Positions 1-9,731 of a DNA stretch of 64,000 nucleotides are shown here, one piece after another (position 1 is the first letter of the stretch; the number at the start of each line of letters is the position of its first letter). The notes below the pieces were generated by a model that was not told the origin of the DNA, made no database searches, and worked only from the letters and a program-made list of their open reading frames with translations. Made by a program: the position numbers and the translations under genes. The DNA is from a virus: the IMG/VR virus record IMGVR_UViG_3300027782_000047, positions 44,668 to 108,667 of that record; one strand, given 5' to 3'.

Positions 1-1
1 T

Positions 2-3000
2 TTTTATCGCATAGGATATAATACAACAACAATTAATGCAAATCCATCATATAAAATTGGTATTGAATTTACAGAAACTATTGTTGATGAAGTTGACGAT
101 ACTTCTTTATTGGATCCAGCTCAAGGCGCATTTAACTATCAAGCACCAGGAGCCGAGCGTTTTGCAATTCAAACTTCACTGTCAAAGAGAACATTAGATT
201 CTGCTGATATTTCAACATTCTTTGAAATTGTTCGTCTTGTTAATGGTATAAAAACAAAAGAAATTGAATATCCAATTTATAGCGAAATTGAAAAAACTTT
301 AGCTCGCCGAACACATGATGAATCTGGAAACTATACCGTAGATCCATTTGTTATTTCTCTTGAAGAAGGAGATACAGCTAATGGTAAGTTTAGCGTAGTC
401 TTGGATCCGGGTAAAGCATATGTAAGTGGATACGAATTTGAAACTATTGCTCCAACAATTATTTCAGTTGATAGAGCAAGAGATGTTTCAAATGTTTCAA
501 GTTTTGATTTACCAACAAACTATGAAAGTAGTTTGGTTCTAGCAAACGTTCGTGGCACACTTGATATTACATCATTCCCATCTTTGGATATTCATTCCGT
601 TCCACTGACAAACATAAGTTTGTCCACAACCGCAACATATAATTCTACCAAAATTGGTACCATTTATGCAAACATGATTCGCTACAATGATTCAACACTT
701 TCATCAAATGGAAATAGTCACAGTCATATAGTGAATACGTTTGGAGCAAACACTACTCCCATCACAGGAACATTGGCCGCATCAGGTTCATCTGCTACTA
801 CAATTGCAATTCCTGCCGCATTCAATGCTGGTTTGCCATTGAATGCTTATGCAAACATGTATTTTCAAATTACCAATGGTGCTGGCGCTTCATTGTCGCC
901 AATTCTAATTACTAGTTCAAATACCGTAACTCTCAATTTAGCATCATCATTGAATTTTATTCCAGGTTCAAACACATTCACTATTCAGTCCGATATTAAA
1001 AATGCAGAATCGTTAGTTCAAAATGGTGGATCATATATTCAATTTGGTGGTAATATTGATGTAGATTCAAAAAATCCAACTACAGGATTTGTATCTATCA
1101 GTGAACCAGCAAGAACAAGTCTTGTTTTTGAAACTCCATATGAAGCTATTAAAGCTAATACAATTAGCAATATGGACTTTCAAGTTAGAAAACTATATCA
1201 GGGAACAACGGTAGGCTCTAGCGGTGTATTTACTGTGACCGCTTCTGGCACAGATACGTTCTCGTTCTCATCTGGAGTAGATCCACTTAGCAATTCGCAG
1301 ATTCAAGACAATATAATTTGTTTTGTTCGTTCTGATAGTGCAAGTAATACTCAGTATGGTATTCAACCTAATACAGTTATTAGTTTATCACAATCTGGTT
1401 TTGCTGTTACTCCGATATCAGCATCTCAGTTTTCAATTAATTTGAAAGCTACTCAAACAATCAAAGTTGATTTGCTTATAAAAACAAAAATTAATAACGC
1501 CGAAGATGGTACAAACGGTGTTACCAAGCGTAAACAATTAATACCAATTACGGGCGGAACAGATTTACACTCATTGATTCCTTATGAAATGAATACTGCT
1601 GGAACTCAAGGAACAACTGTTCTATATTCAGCAAGTACATCTGGCGAAGTAACATATTTTGCTGGTGGTGCGGTATTCAAAAGTATCGGCGCAACCAACT
1701 TTGATAACGGTACAGTATTAACAGATTTGAGGACACCAGGAAAAGCAGTTAGCTTGCAAGTTCCGGATGTATATGAAATCATTGGCATTTATGATTCTAA
1801 AAATACAGGATCAAACGTTACCTCTGCTATGTTGACAACCGCAACGAATGATATTACATCATACTATGAGTTTGACAATGGTCAACGCAAAACACATTAT
1901 GACCATGCAACAATTAAATTGAAACGTGGTTATTCTGCACCAGTTGGAAAAGTATTTGTGCAATATAGGTACTTCAAAAGTTTGTCTGGATTTGCCGGAC
2001 TATTTGATGTTGATTCATACTCAAAAGGCTCAAACATCTCTTATGATGAAATATCTAAGTTTGATAATAAAGAAGATAAAAAACTTATTCCTCTAAGAGG
2101 CGCATTTGACTTTAGACCTTACAGAGCAATTGGTGGAACATCATTATCTGGAGCATTGAATCCAGAACCACTAGAAAACATCACGATGAATTATGATTAC
2201 TACTTGCCAAGAATTGACCAAGTGGTAGTTAAATCTTCTAGAGAAATTGGAGTGTTGAAGGGACAATCAGCCGTTGTTCCAGTTCCACCTCCAGTTGATA
2301 AAAAAGATATGTTGATTTATACTTTGTATATTCCAGCATATACCGAAAGTGTTAAAGATATCCGCGCAGACTTTAAGAATCATCGCAGATATACGATGAG
2401 TGACATTCAGGCGTTTGAGGATAGAATTCGTGGACTAGAGTACTATGTTGCATTGACAACATTGGAAAAGGATGCAGCCTCAACAAAAATTCTGGACAAC
2501 AATGGTCTTGAACGCTCAAAATATGGTATTCTTGTTGATAACTTCACATCAAAAGATTCACAAGCAACATTCTCAGATGCAGATTATGATAACAGAAACT
2601 TGATTGATGCTGGAAGATTGTATCCAGCTTCTCTAATGAGAACTGTTGCATTGGAAGCAAATACATCATTAAGCACCGGTGCAACAAAAGTTGTTGGAAC
2701 TGGTACCAAAAAAGCATTGATGCTTTCATACACAACTTCTGAATTTGCAAAGCAACCTTATGCAACAAAATCTTTAGCGATTGCTGATGCAACATTTGCT
2801 AACTTTAAAGGTAAAACAAAACTGTTCCCAGAATTTACTGGAGATGTTGATACTGGTTCTACAGCGAGAGTTACACTAAATTCAACTCAGGGCATTGATA
2901 ATGCTTTCAACTTTATCAATGATGCATTTAAGTATGTTGCTGACAATAATAAACAATGGGCTGATGATAGAAATAGTCCCTTTGCTCAAATTGCTGATAG

Positions 3001-5620
3001 TAAATGGTATAAAACTTTAAGAGAAACAGATTATACTAAACAAACAACCATACATTTAGGCGGAAGAACTTTCGGTCAATATGCAGCCGTTAATGACAAC
3101 ACTTATTTGACTAAGGGCGCAGAACTAAATCAGAAACAAATTTCCACATCAACTTCACAAGTGGACGTTGGAACTTTTGTTACAGATTTGGCTATTCAAC
3201 CATACATGAAGTCAAAGCAAATTCTTTTTGCTACCGAAGGCATGAGACCTTCAACAGTAATGTATTCTTTCTTTGACGAAACTGATGTTAACAAATATAT
3301 TGTAGTGCCAAACAAAGTTACTTTGAATGCTAATACAACTTTGATTTCTGGCGAATCAGTTCTTACAGCAAACACTATTGCAGACTTGACCGCAAACTTA
3401 GTAAGTCTATTATCTGGTGGAAATTCTTTTGATGCTGGATTTGTTGTTGTAAGTGAGATTGGATCTGCTAATGTCTCTATTATTAATGAAACAGGTAAAC
3501 CTCTTTCAGGTAAATATGTTTATGGACTAGACAGCGGTAAATATTACACAGTAAGTTCCGTAAATGACCATCGTTCCGGTGTAACAAGAGGCGTTAGTGC
3601 TTCAACGATTACTCTTGCTTCCGATGCGCCAGCTTACAGCATAGTTGGAAACACGATTACTCTTATTCGTTCAACTTCATCGTTTGAAGGAGTGGGAGCA
3701 CAATTTACAGTAACATCGTATGATACTAGCACAAAGGTTGCTACCGTAAGTGGAGCAAGTGCATATGCTGGTGGAACATATGTCTATAGTTTTGGAACAA
3801 ATAGAACGAACACTTTGGGACAAGTTGGCGGTGCATTCTATATGCCAAAAGCAACGTTTCGTTCGGGTGAAAGAAACTTCCGCGTTACTGAATCTTTTAA
3901 TAATACATATGACGCAGATTCAATTTCGTTCTCAGATAAAACATACAACGCAACTGGTCTAACAGTAAGCAAAACAACTCTTGTTGATACTGTATTGAAT
4001 GTTGATGTTGATAGAAAAATTGTTGGCACACAAACTTCCGACAGATTGATTGGTTCTGTAGCATCTGGCCAAGAATTTTTATATGCGTGGTCTACTACCG
4101 ATCCACTTGCACAAACATTCTTTGTTGATCCTGTAGTATATCCACAAGGTTTGTTCTTAAGTAGTGTTGATTTATTCTTTAAAGCAAAAGATGATGGCAA
4201 TTTGCCAGTGACAATGCAAATTCGTCCAACGGTAAATGGATTCCCATCTTCTGATTACTGGTATCCAGAATCTGTTGTCACCAAGTATCCTTCTCAAATC
4301 AATGTTTCTGAAACGCCGAGTGTTGCTGATTCAAGCACATCTACTAATTTTGAATTTAGTTTCCCTGTCTATTTAAAGCCGGGTCTATACGCATTAATTG
4401 TTTTGGCTGATACTCAAGATTATATTGTTTGGGAAGCTGAAAAGGGTAGTTCAACTACCAACAATGAATATGTGGATAAACAACCATATATGGGAACTTT
4501 ATATAAATCACAAAATACCGCTGAATGGACTCCTTTTATTAATGAAGATTTGATGTTTAGGTTAAATCGTTGCGTTTTTACAACGAACACTAATGCAACA
4601 TATTACCTAAGAAATCAAGCACTACCTACTAGCACAAACTATGACAAAATAAGATTGATTACAAATTCAATTGTACCAGATGCAAAGGTTACATCGTTGA
4701 CGCATAGCATCGCAACGACTACGATTTCGGGCGCAAAAGAATCTTCATTTAGAACATTGTCTCCAGGACAAACATATGATTTTTCCGCTGATGATTTGTA
4801 TCAAGTTGGTTATCGCAGAAAGAAAATGTTCAATGCAAATGATTTTACATTGAAACTTGATATGACAACAACAAGTGATGCTGTGTCGCCAATCTTCTCA
4901 TTAGAATCTGCTTATGTTAACATGTGGGAAAACTATATTGACAATGCAGAAATTAATTCTGAAGACTTCACTATCACTGCTCCCGGCAGAGGATACAATA
5001 ACGCAAACTCAATTATTATCACAAGTTCATCTGGTACAGGAGCAAATGCAAACGTAACTGTTGATGGTAATGGTAATGTTATTGCAATTTATGTTACATC
5101 GCCAGGATCAGGCTATTTGGATGACTTTACTATTTCATATCCAGATACCGGCAATTCAACCACAGTTACATCTAATGCAGTTATTGAATTGAATAGTGAA
5201 TATGATTCTTCGGGTGGTCCATGTCTAGCACGGTACATCACTAAGCCAGTTAAGTTAGCTGATGGATATGATGCTGGTGATTTGCGTGTATTCCTTGGCG
5301 CAAACAAACCCGGATCTTCGGAAGTTTCTGTATTCTACAAAGTATTGTCCGACAGCGATGCAACACCATTTAAAGATAGACCATATCAAAAAATGGTTTG
5401 TATTAATCCTACTGTAACATCATCGCCCGATAATGAAACCTTCCGCGATTATGAGTTTCGCCCATCGGCTACAACAAATGCAATCACATACGCTGGAACA
5501 AATGGAGTAACATATAATTCATTTAAAACTTTTGCTATTAAAATTGTATTGACTTCTAGTGATCCAGCGATTGTTCCAAGTGTTAAAGACTTGCGTATCA
5601 TCGCAACTCCAGCCGAGTAA
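2..5620 (+). CDS. Very large virion structural protein (tail fibre/baseplate-associated), 5'-truncated by the window
   Basis: The frame is open to the left window edge, so about 1872 residues are visible and the true start lies upstream; the TTG at 110 is not needed as a start. The visible N-terminal part (DPAQGAFNY..., then a beta-rich block with a PGKAYVSGYE segment) resembles the DUF4815 family found in structural proteins of aquatic T4-like phages; this is recall, not a search. The middle is Ser/Thr/Asn-rich beta repeats. The C-terminal third has a beta-sandwich-like block (AQTFFVDP ... LFLSSVDLFF) and two GxGY motifs, typical of phage adhesins. There are no cysteine clusters or catalytic motifs. 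It heads the fibre gene cluster, 2 bases before the next gene. Likely an exposed tail or baseplate component; the exact T4 equivalent is uncertain. Confidence 0.75.
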   Translation, partial: FYRIGYNTTTINANPSYKIGIEFTETIVDEVDDTSLLDPAQGAFNYQAPGAERFAIQTSLSKRTLDSADISTFFEIVRLVNGIKTKEIEYPIYSEIEKTLARRTHDESGNYTVDPFVISLEEGDTANGKFSVVLDPGKAYVSGYEFETIAPTIISVDRARDVSNVSSFDLPTNYESSLVLANVRGTLDITSFPSLDIHSVPLTNISLSTTATYNSTKIGTIYANMIRYNDSTLSSNGNSHSHIVNTFGANTTPITGTLAASGSSATTIAIPAAFNAGLPLNAYANMYFQITNGAGASLSPILITSSNTVTLNLASSLNFIPGSNTFTIQSDIKNAESLVQNGGSYIQFGGNIDVDSKNPTTGFVSISEPARTSLVFETPYEAIKANTISNMDFQVRKLYQGTTVGSSGVFTVTASGTDTFSFSSGVDPLSNSQIQDNIICFVRSDSASNTQYGIQPNTVISLSQSGFAVTPISASQFSINLKATQTIKVDLLIKTKINNAEDGTNGVTKRKQLIPITGGTDLHSLIPYEMNTAGTQGTTVLYSASTSGEVTYFAGGAVFKSIGATNFDNGTVLTDLRTPGKAVSLQVPDVYEIIGIYDSKNTGSNVTSAMLTTATNDITSYYEFDNGQRKTHYDHATIKLKRGYSAPVGKVFVQYRYFKSLSGFAGLFDVDSYSKGSNISYDEISKFDNKEDKKLIPLRGAFDFRPYRAIGGTSLSGALNPEPLENITMNYDYYLPRIDQVVVKSSREIGVLKGQSAVVPVPPPVDKKDMLIYTLYIPAYTESVKDIRADFKNHRRYTMSDIQAFEDRIRGLEYYVALTTLEKDAASTKILDNNGLERSKYGILVDNFTSKDSQATFSDADYDNRNLIDAGRLYPASLMRTVALEANTSLSTGATKVVGTGTKKALMLSYTTSEFAKQPYATKSLAIADATFANFKGKTKLFPEFTGDVDTGSTARVTLNSTQGIDNAFNFINDAFKYVADNNKQWADDRNSPFAQIADSKWYKTLRETDYTKQTTIHLGGRTFGQYAAVNDNTYLTKGAELNQKQISTSTSQVDVGTFVTDLAIQPYMKSKQILFATEGMRPSTVMYSFFDETDVNKYIVVPNKVTLNANTTLISGESVLTANTIADLTANLVSLLSGGNSFDAGFVVVSEIGSANVSIINETGKPLSGKYVYGLDSGKYYTVSSVNDHRSGVTRGVSASTITLASDAPAYSIVGNTITLIRSTSSFEGVGAQFTVTSYDTSTKVATVSGASAYAGGTYVYSFGTNRTNTLGQVGGAFYMPKATFRSGERNFRVTESFNNTYDADSISFSDKTYNATGLTVSKTTLVDTVLNVDVDRKIVGTQTSDRLIGSVASGQEFLYAWSTTDPLAQTFFVDPVVYPQGLFLSSVDLFFKAKDDGNLPVTMQIRPTVNGFPSSDYWYPESVVTKYPSQINVSETPSVADSSTSTNFEFSFPVYLKPGLYALIVLADTQDYIVWEAEKGSSTTNNEYVDKQPYMGTLYKSQNTAEWTPFINEDLMFRLNRCVFTTNTNATYYLRNQALPTSTNYDKIRLITNSIVPDAKVTSLTHSIATTTISGAKESSFRTLSPGQTYDFSADDLYQVGYRRKKMFNANDFTLKLDMTTTSDAVSPIFSLESAYVNMWENYIDNAEINSEDFTITAPGRGYNNANSIIITSSSGTGANANVTVDGNGNVIAIYVTSPGSGYLDDFTISYPDTGNSTTVTSNAVIELNSEYDSSGGPCLARYITKPVKLADGYDAGDLRVFLGANKPGSSEVSVFYKVLSDSDATPFKDRPYQKMVCINPTVTSSPDNETFRDYEFRPSATTNAITYAGTNGVTYNSFKTFAIKIVLTSSDPAIVPSVKDLRIIATPAE

Positions 5621-5622
5621 TC

Positions 5623-5856
5623 ATGTTTGTGAAAGTTGAAGGTACCAATTTTATTAAAGATACTGGCACAAACGCCCTGTTGATGACTGGGCGGAATGCC
5701 TTGGCTGAAAATGAAGCGAGGAAAAAACTTGCTGATAGGATGAATGGCAAAAATAATGAGATAAATAACTTGAAGAATCAGGTAGAAGAACTATCTTCTG
5801 ATATGAAGGAAATCAAGTCCCTACTAAACGCATTGCTGAAACAGAGTAAAGAATAA
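5623..5856 (+). CDS. Small coiled-coil protein between two fibre genes
   Basis: This is a 77-residue protein. The N-terminal half is not recognised. The C-terminal half is Lys/Glu/Asn/Leu-rich with heptad-like spacing ([22 protein letters not shown]), predicting a coiled coil that could trimerise or bind a fibre. The start lies 2 bases after the stop of the large structural gene, and its TAA overlaps the ATG of the following fibre gene by one base, so translation is probably coupled. Similar tiny proteins sit beside fibre genes in aquatic T4-like phages. The function is unknown; a connector or fibre-assembly helper is an inference from position only. Confidence 0.7.
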   Translation: MFVKVEGTNFIKDTGTNALLMTGRNALAENEARKKLADRMNGKNNEINNLKNQVEELSSDMKEIKSLLNALLKQSKE

Positions 5857-8800
5857 TGGCACTCAATAACATTACAAGAACAAATACAATTGATGAATGG
5901 CGCATTCAGACTAATTTGGCAGCCAATGCGCTTAATCAAATTGAGACTGGTAATTACAATAAAACTAACGGAACATTCACCATTTCTTCAAATGGTGCAT
6001 TGTCTATTATCGCACAAGGAACTGCATTATCTGTTGCCAACGGTGCATTGTTTCAGAGTAATGTTTCTATTGGTAAAGAAATTGTTTTGGGTTCTGAAGT
6101 ATCACAAACCGGCAATTTATTGGTTGGTAATGCAGTTTACATTTATGGTCAAGCAACCGCTCTTTATGTTGCGAATAATATAATTTCTAATGGTAGTATT
6201 GTTGTTCAAAATACAATTAAAACAAACAATATAACAGCAAATTCAAATGTAGTTGTTGTTGGTACAGCAAACGTAGGATATCTAGGTGTAGCAAATAGTG
6301 GTTATGTTGGCACAACTTTAACTGTTGTTGGTAACACAGCAGTGGGTAATTTGACAACAGCAAATTCTGTCTTTGCTGATAATGCTAGAATTACAACAAA
6401 CATTGCTTTTGGTAGTTTACTACAGTCATATGCTAACGCTAATGCCTATGTGTCAAACACAGGTTCCGTTGTTGCTAACAATGCTAGATTCATTGCTAAC
6501 ACTTCTATTGGAGAAGAATTAACAACCATTACGGTGAATGCAACAAATGTTAGGGTAACAGCAAATGCTAATGCCGCACATTTCACAGCTTCACAATCGG
6601 TTGTTGCAGACACTGCTAGATTTGCAACGAATGTTGCTTTTGGTAGTTCGCTACAATCATATGCTAATGGAACTTCTTTTGTCGCAAATGGTGGATCTGT
6701 TGTTGCCAACACCGCTACAATTAATGCCAACACTTCCGTCGGTGGGCATATTGTTGTAACAAACTCGGTTGTTTCGGACACTGCTAGATTTATAACTAAT
6801 GTTGCTTTTGGCAGTTCACTAGAATCATATGCTAATGGAACTTCTTTTGTCGCAAATGGTGGATCTGTTGTTGCCAACACCGCTACAATTAATGCCAACA
6901 CCAGTGTTGGTGGACATATTGTTGTAACAAACTCGGTTGTTTCGGACACTGCTAGATTTGCAACGAATGTTGCTTTTGGCAGTTCTTTACAATCATATGC
7001 TAATGGAACTTCTTTTGTCGCAAATGGTGGATCTGTTGTTGCTAATAATGCTAGAATTAACGTCAACACTTCTGTTGGTCAAGAATTAACTACAGTTACG
7101 GTTAACGCAACAAACTCAAGAGTTTCTGGAAATGCTAATGCCGCACATTTTACTACTAGTGCTGGTGGTTCTGTTGTTGCAGATAGTTTAAGAATAACAA
7201 GCGCAACTCAATCTGCCAATATCAGCGGTAATGTTATTGCCGGAAATGTAAATACGCAGGGTATGGTATACGCTGGATCTATAGTATCCACTGGTATGTT
7301 AAAATCCTTTGATATGGAAGTAGATCAGGATCTTACTGTTAATCGTAATCTAACCGTAGATGGAAATTTTGTTCTGTCTGGTGATATTGTTTATGATACA
7401 GATAATTTTACCATTAGCACAGTAACTCCAGTAACAACTACAGGTGCTGGTTATTTTGGTGTTTTTAGGGGAAATACAATTGGTGGTGTTTTTGGTCATA
7501 ACGGCCTGGTAAATACTGACGCTAATGCATATATTCGTTGGAGTGCATCTGCTAACAACTGGCAAATTCGTGATGTATTCAACCCTAGTATATCAACGTC
7601 ATATTCTAAAATACTTACTGCAAATTTAATTACTGTAAGCACTTCATCCGTAAGTAATAATGATTTTGCATCTTCATGGTTAATGAAAAACTATGTTGAT
7701 AATGCAAATACAAATTTACAGAATTATATTGATGTTGCTAACACCAGCATGAAAAGTTATGTTGACACAGCAAATACCAATTTAAAGAGTTATGTTGATA
7801 CTGCAAATACAAATGTTGTTAGATATGTTAATACACAAGTTACATCCAATGTTCTGAATTCTGGTGCCGCAGTTGTTGTCGCACAAAACTTTGCTACTGC
7901 GGTTGATGATTCTGATCCGGGCAATGGTAACTTTAAATTTAATAATGCAACGATTGCATCAGCAACTTTTGCATACATGGACAACTTGGACACATATGCA
8001 CAAACAATTACTGGAATATTGTCCACATATGGCGATTCAACCAATGCAGTAAAAGGACATTTGAGATTCTCTGTCTTTGGTTCATCAACTACAAAATTTG
8101 CAGTTTTTGCTATTACATCATCAACAGCAGCCTCTGGTTACTATAAAGTTGGTCTGACTTATGTTTCTGGCGCAGGAACATTTAGCGGTGGCGATCTCGT
8201 TATGGTTCAATATTCTAGAGCGGGCAATTTGGGCGCACAGGGACCAACAGGAGCACAGGGACCAACAGGAGCACAAGGACCACAGGGACCTCAAGGACCA
8301 CAGGGACCTCAAGGAACAAATGGTACAATAGGTGTTAATGGTGCACCGGGCGGACCTGGACCAACAGGACCGCAAGGACCAACAGGAGCGCAAGGTGCTC
8401 AAGGTGCTCAAGGCGCTCAAGGACCAACAGGACCTCAAGGACCAACAGGAGCGCAAGGGCCACTTGGACCAACAGGACCTACAGGACCACTTGGACCAAC
8501 AGGACCGCAAGGACCACTTGGACCTACAGGACCAACAGGACCACTTGGACCTACAGGACCACTTGGACCGACAGGACCAACAGGACCAACAGGACCACAA
8601 GGTCCAACTGGTGCCCAAGGTCCGACTGGTGCCCAAGGAGCCCAAGGCGCACAGGGACCATCAGGAACAATTACTAATACATCTTATCAAATGACTTCTC
8701 TTGGTGTTGGTACAGCAGCCTCGGGAACAACTGGTGAAATTCGTGCTACTGGTGCTATAACTGCTGGTTATTCTGACGATAGATTGAAAACAAGACTGGG

Positions 8801-9086
8801 TAATATTGAAAATTCTCTTATTAAAATTGCAGCCATTTCTGGATTCTATTATGAGCCTAATGAAATAGCTCAAGATTTAGGATATGAATTAAAAAGAGAA
8901 ATTGGTGTATCCGCTCAAGAAATTCAAGCAGTTCTTCCAGAAGTTGTCGTTTCTGCTCCAGTAGACGATCAATATTTAACTGTTCATTATGAAAAACTTG
9001 TTCCTTTATTAATTGAAGCTATTAAAGAATTGATTAAAGGATTCAAAGATTTGAAAGATGAAGTTGACGAATTAAAGAAGAAATAA
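5856..9086 (+). CDS. Long tail fibre with beta repeats, collagen-like domain and S74-type C-terminal chaperone
   Basis: This 1076-residue adhesin is modular. Residues 1-470 are Asn/Ala/Val-rich repeats (SVVANxA, ANTSVG), including a near-identical 56-residue tandem repeat. Around residues 610-650 there are repeated YVDTANTN units suggesting a trimeric helical stalk. Next is a globular beta domain, then about 146 residues of Gly-X-Y triplets (GPTGAQG, GPLGPTG) from residue 793. The end is an intramolecular chaperone of the Peptidase_S74/endosialidase type, with the SDDRLKT motif at about residue 973, [12 protein letters not shown] and a helical EAIKELIK tail. In that family the C-terminal domain trimerises the fibre and may be autocleaved at the serine. 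Likely a receptor-binding or side tail fibre. Confidence 0.85.
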   Translation: MALNNITRTNTIDEWRIQTNLAANALNQIETGNYNKTNGTFTISSNGALSIIAQGTALSVANGALFQSNVSIGKEIVLGSEVSQTGNLLVGNAVYIYGQATALYVANNIISNGSIVVQNTIKTNNITANSNVVVVGTANVGYLGVANSGYVGTTLTVVGNTAVGNLTTANSVFADNARITTNIAFGSLLQSYANANAYVSNTGSVVANNARFIANTSIGEELTTITVNATNVRVTANANAAHFTASQSVVADTARFATNVAFGSSLQSYANGTSFVANGGSVVANTATINANTSVGGHIVVTNSVVSDTARFITNVAFGSSLESYANGTSFVANGGSVVANTATINANTSVGGHIVVTNSVVSDTARFATNVAFGSSLQSYANGTSFVANGGSVVANNARINVNTSVGQELTTVTVNATNSRVSGNANAAHFTTSAGGSVVADSLRITSATQSANISGNVIAGNVNTQGMVYAGSIVSTGMLKSFDMEVDQDLTVNRNLTVDGNFVLSGDIVYDTDNFTISTVTPVTTTGAGYFGVFRGNTIGGVFGHNGLVNTDANAYIRWSASANNWQIRDVFNPSISTSYSKILTANLITVSTSSVSNNDFASSWLMKNYVDNANTNLQNYIDVANTSMKSYVDTANTNLKSYVDTANTNVVRYVNTQVTSNVLNSGAAVVVAQNFATAVDDSDPGNGNFKFNNATIASATFAYMDNLDTYAQTITGILSTYGDSTNAVKGHLRFSVFGSSTTKFAVFAITSSTAASGYYKVGLTYVSGAGTFSGGDLVMVQYSRAGNLGAQGPTGAQGPTGAQGPQGPQGPQGPQGTNGTIGVNGAPGGPGPTGPQGPTGAQGAQGAQGAQGPTGPQGPTGAQGPLGPTGPTGPLGPTGPQGPLGPTGPTGPLGPTGPLGPTGPTGPTGPQGPTGAQGPTGAQGAQGAQGPSGTITNTSYQMTSLGVGTAASGTTGEIRATGAITAGYSDDRLKTRLGNIENSLIKIAAISGFYYEPNEIAQDLGYELKREIGVSAQEIQAVLPEVVVSAPVDDQYLTVHYEKLVPLLIEAIKELIKGFKDLKDEVDELKKK
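6609..7048 (+). repeat. 168-bp in-frame tandem repeat (about 2.6 copies)
   Basis: The segment starting GACACTGCTAGATTT recurs at 6609, 6777 and 6945, a fixed period of 168 bp (56 codons). The first two copies differ at only a minority of positions and the third is partial. Each unit encodes [27 protein letters not shown]. The near-identity of synonymous positions points to recent duplication rather than ancient repeats. Confidence 0.9.
8232..8669 (+). repeat. Collagen-like Gly-X-Y tract in the long fibre
   Basis: The tract has roughly 48 consecutive Gly-X-Y triplets, mainly GPT, GAQ, GPQ and GPL, with one interruption near [10 protein letters not shown]. The DNA is a low-complexity GGACCAACAGGA-type repeat prone to slippage. 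It lies between a globular domain and the S74-type chaperone, so it probably forms a triple-helical rod. Confidence 0.9.
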
Positions 9087-9087
9087 G

Positions 9088-9420
9088 ATGGCCGCATTTT
9101 CAGAAATCGTTATAGAGCAAGGCGCAACATTCAACACTACAATTAATGTTGAAGATACCGCTGGTGCCGCAATTAACCTTTTTGGTTATACAGCAAACTC
9201 CATGATGCGTAAATCATACTATTCATCAAGTGCAACAACAATTACATCTACAGTAACAGGTACAGCAAATGGTGAAGTAACCCTTCGTGTAACTGCGGCT
9301 AATACTGCGGCATTAACACCAGGAAGATATGTGTATGATGTTATTATTACATCTCCAACATCTGTGGTAACAAGAGTTGTTGAAGGGATTGTTACCGTCT
9401 TACCTTCAGTTACGAGGTAA
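9088..9420 (+). CDS. Small Ig-like/beta-sandwich virion protein
   Basis: This 110-residue protein is predicted almost wholly beta: EQGATFNTTINVED, a GYTANSMMRKSY segment, alternating Thr/Val strands and a closing RYVYDVIITSPTSVVTRVVEGIVTV. The pattern resembles the small beta-sandwich proteins (BppU-N or Ig-like) found among phage baseplate and fibre genes. It starts one base after the stop of the long fibre gene and ends 2 bases before the next start, so it belongs to the same transcription unit. The exact role is unknown; fibre attachment or capsid/tail decoration is inference. Confidence 0.65.
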   Translation: MAAFSEIVIEQGATFNTTINVEDTAGAAINLFGYTANSMMRKSYYSSSATTITSTVTGTANGEVTLRVTAANTAALTPGRYVYDVIITSPTSVVTRVVEGIVTVLPSVTR

Positions 9421-9422
9421 TT

Positions 9423-9677
9423 ATGGTTACAGCTAGAATCAATACTCCAGGAGTGATTGGTAAAGTTGCTGTTCGCCCAAATCAAAGAACAACAATCGCA
9501 GATCCAAAGTTTACTCCTAAACCTAATGTTGGTTTAGTTGAATTGTTTGATACCGCTATTGACCAAGCAGAGGAAGGCGACATTATTACATATGTCGCCA
9601 GCTCAGGAAAGTTTGAGAATCAGCAACTTGGAAATGTAAGTGTACAAGTTCCCAGAATAAATGGTGGGTTTTTTTGA
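9423..9677 (+). CDS. Small virion-associated protein ending in GGFF
   Basis: This is an 84-residue protein with no catalytic motif. It contains FTPKPNVGLVELFDTAIDQAEEGDIITYVASSGKFENQQ and ends INGGFF. The terminal Gly-Gly-x-Phe matches the ends of the next two genes (LNGGTF, SGGTF). The segment DIITYVASSGKFENQ is like fragments seen in phage structural proteins where a label is displayed on a fibre, but I cannot assign a family. It follows the beta-sandwich gene by 2 bases. Probably structural. Confidence 0.6.
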   Translation: MVTARINTPGVIGKVAVRPNQRTTIADPKFTPKPNVGLVELFDTAIDQAEEGDIITYVASSGKFENQQLGNVSVQVPRINGGFF

Positions 9678-9688
9678 TTTACCAAATT

Positions 9689-9696
9689 CATAAATA
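9689..9696 (+). promoter_or_regulatory. T4-type late promoter box (CATAAATA)
   Basis: CATAAATA is followed by GAATAATAAG and lies 36 bases before the ATG of the 9732 gene. It differs from the T4 late consensus TATAAATA only at the first base. No -35 box is needed for gp55-directed transcription. A start of transcription near 9702 is inferred. Confidence 0.55.
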
Positions 9697-9731
9697 GAAT
9701 AATAAGAAGATTCCACAACTAAGGAACCATA

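Noticed and set aside
8121-8694. Long open frames on both strands across the collagen-like tracts (also at 16211-16738, 18102-18540, 19468-19978)
   Set aside because: They arise from the simple Gly-X-Y codon repeats, lack ribosome sites and encode low-complexity Arg/Trp/Ser or Leu/Gln/Asp runs; the sense frame has anchors and S74-type domains.
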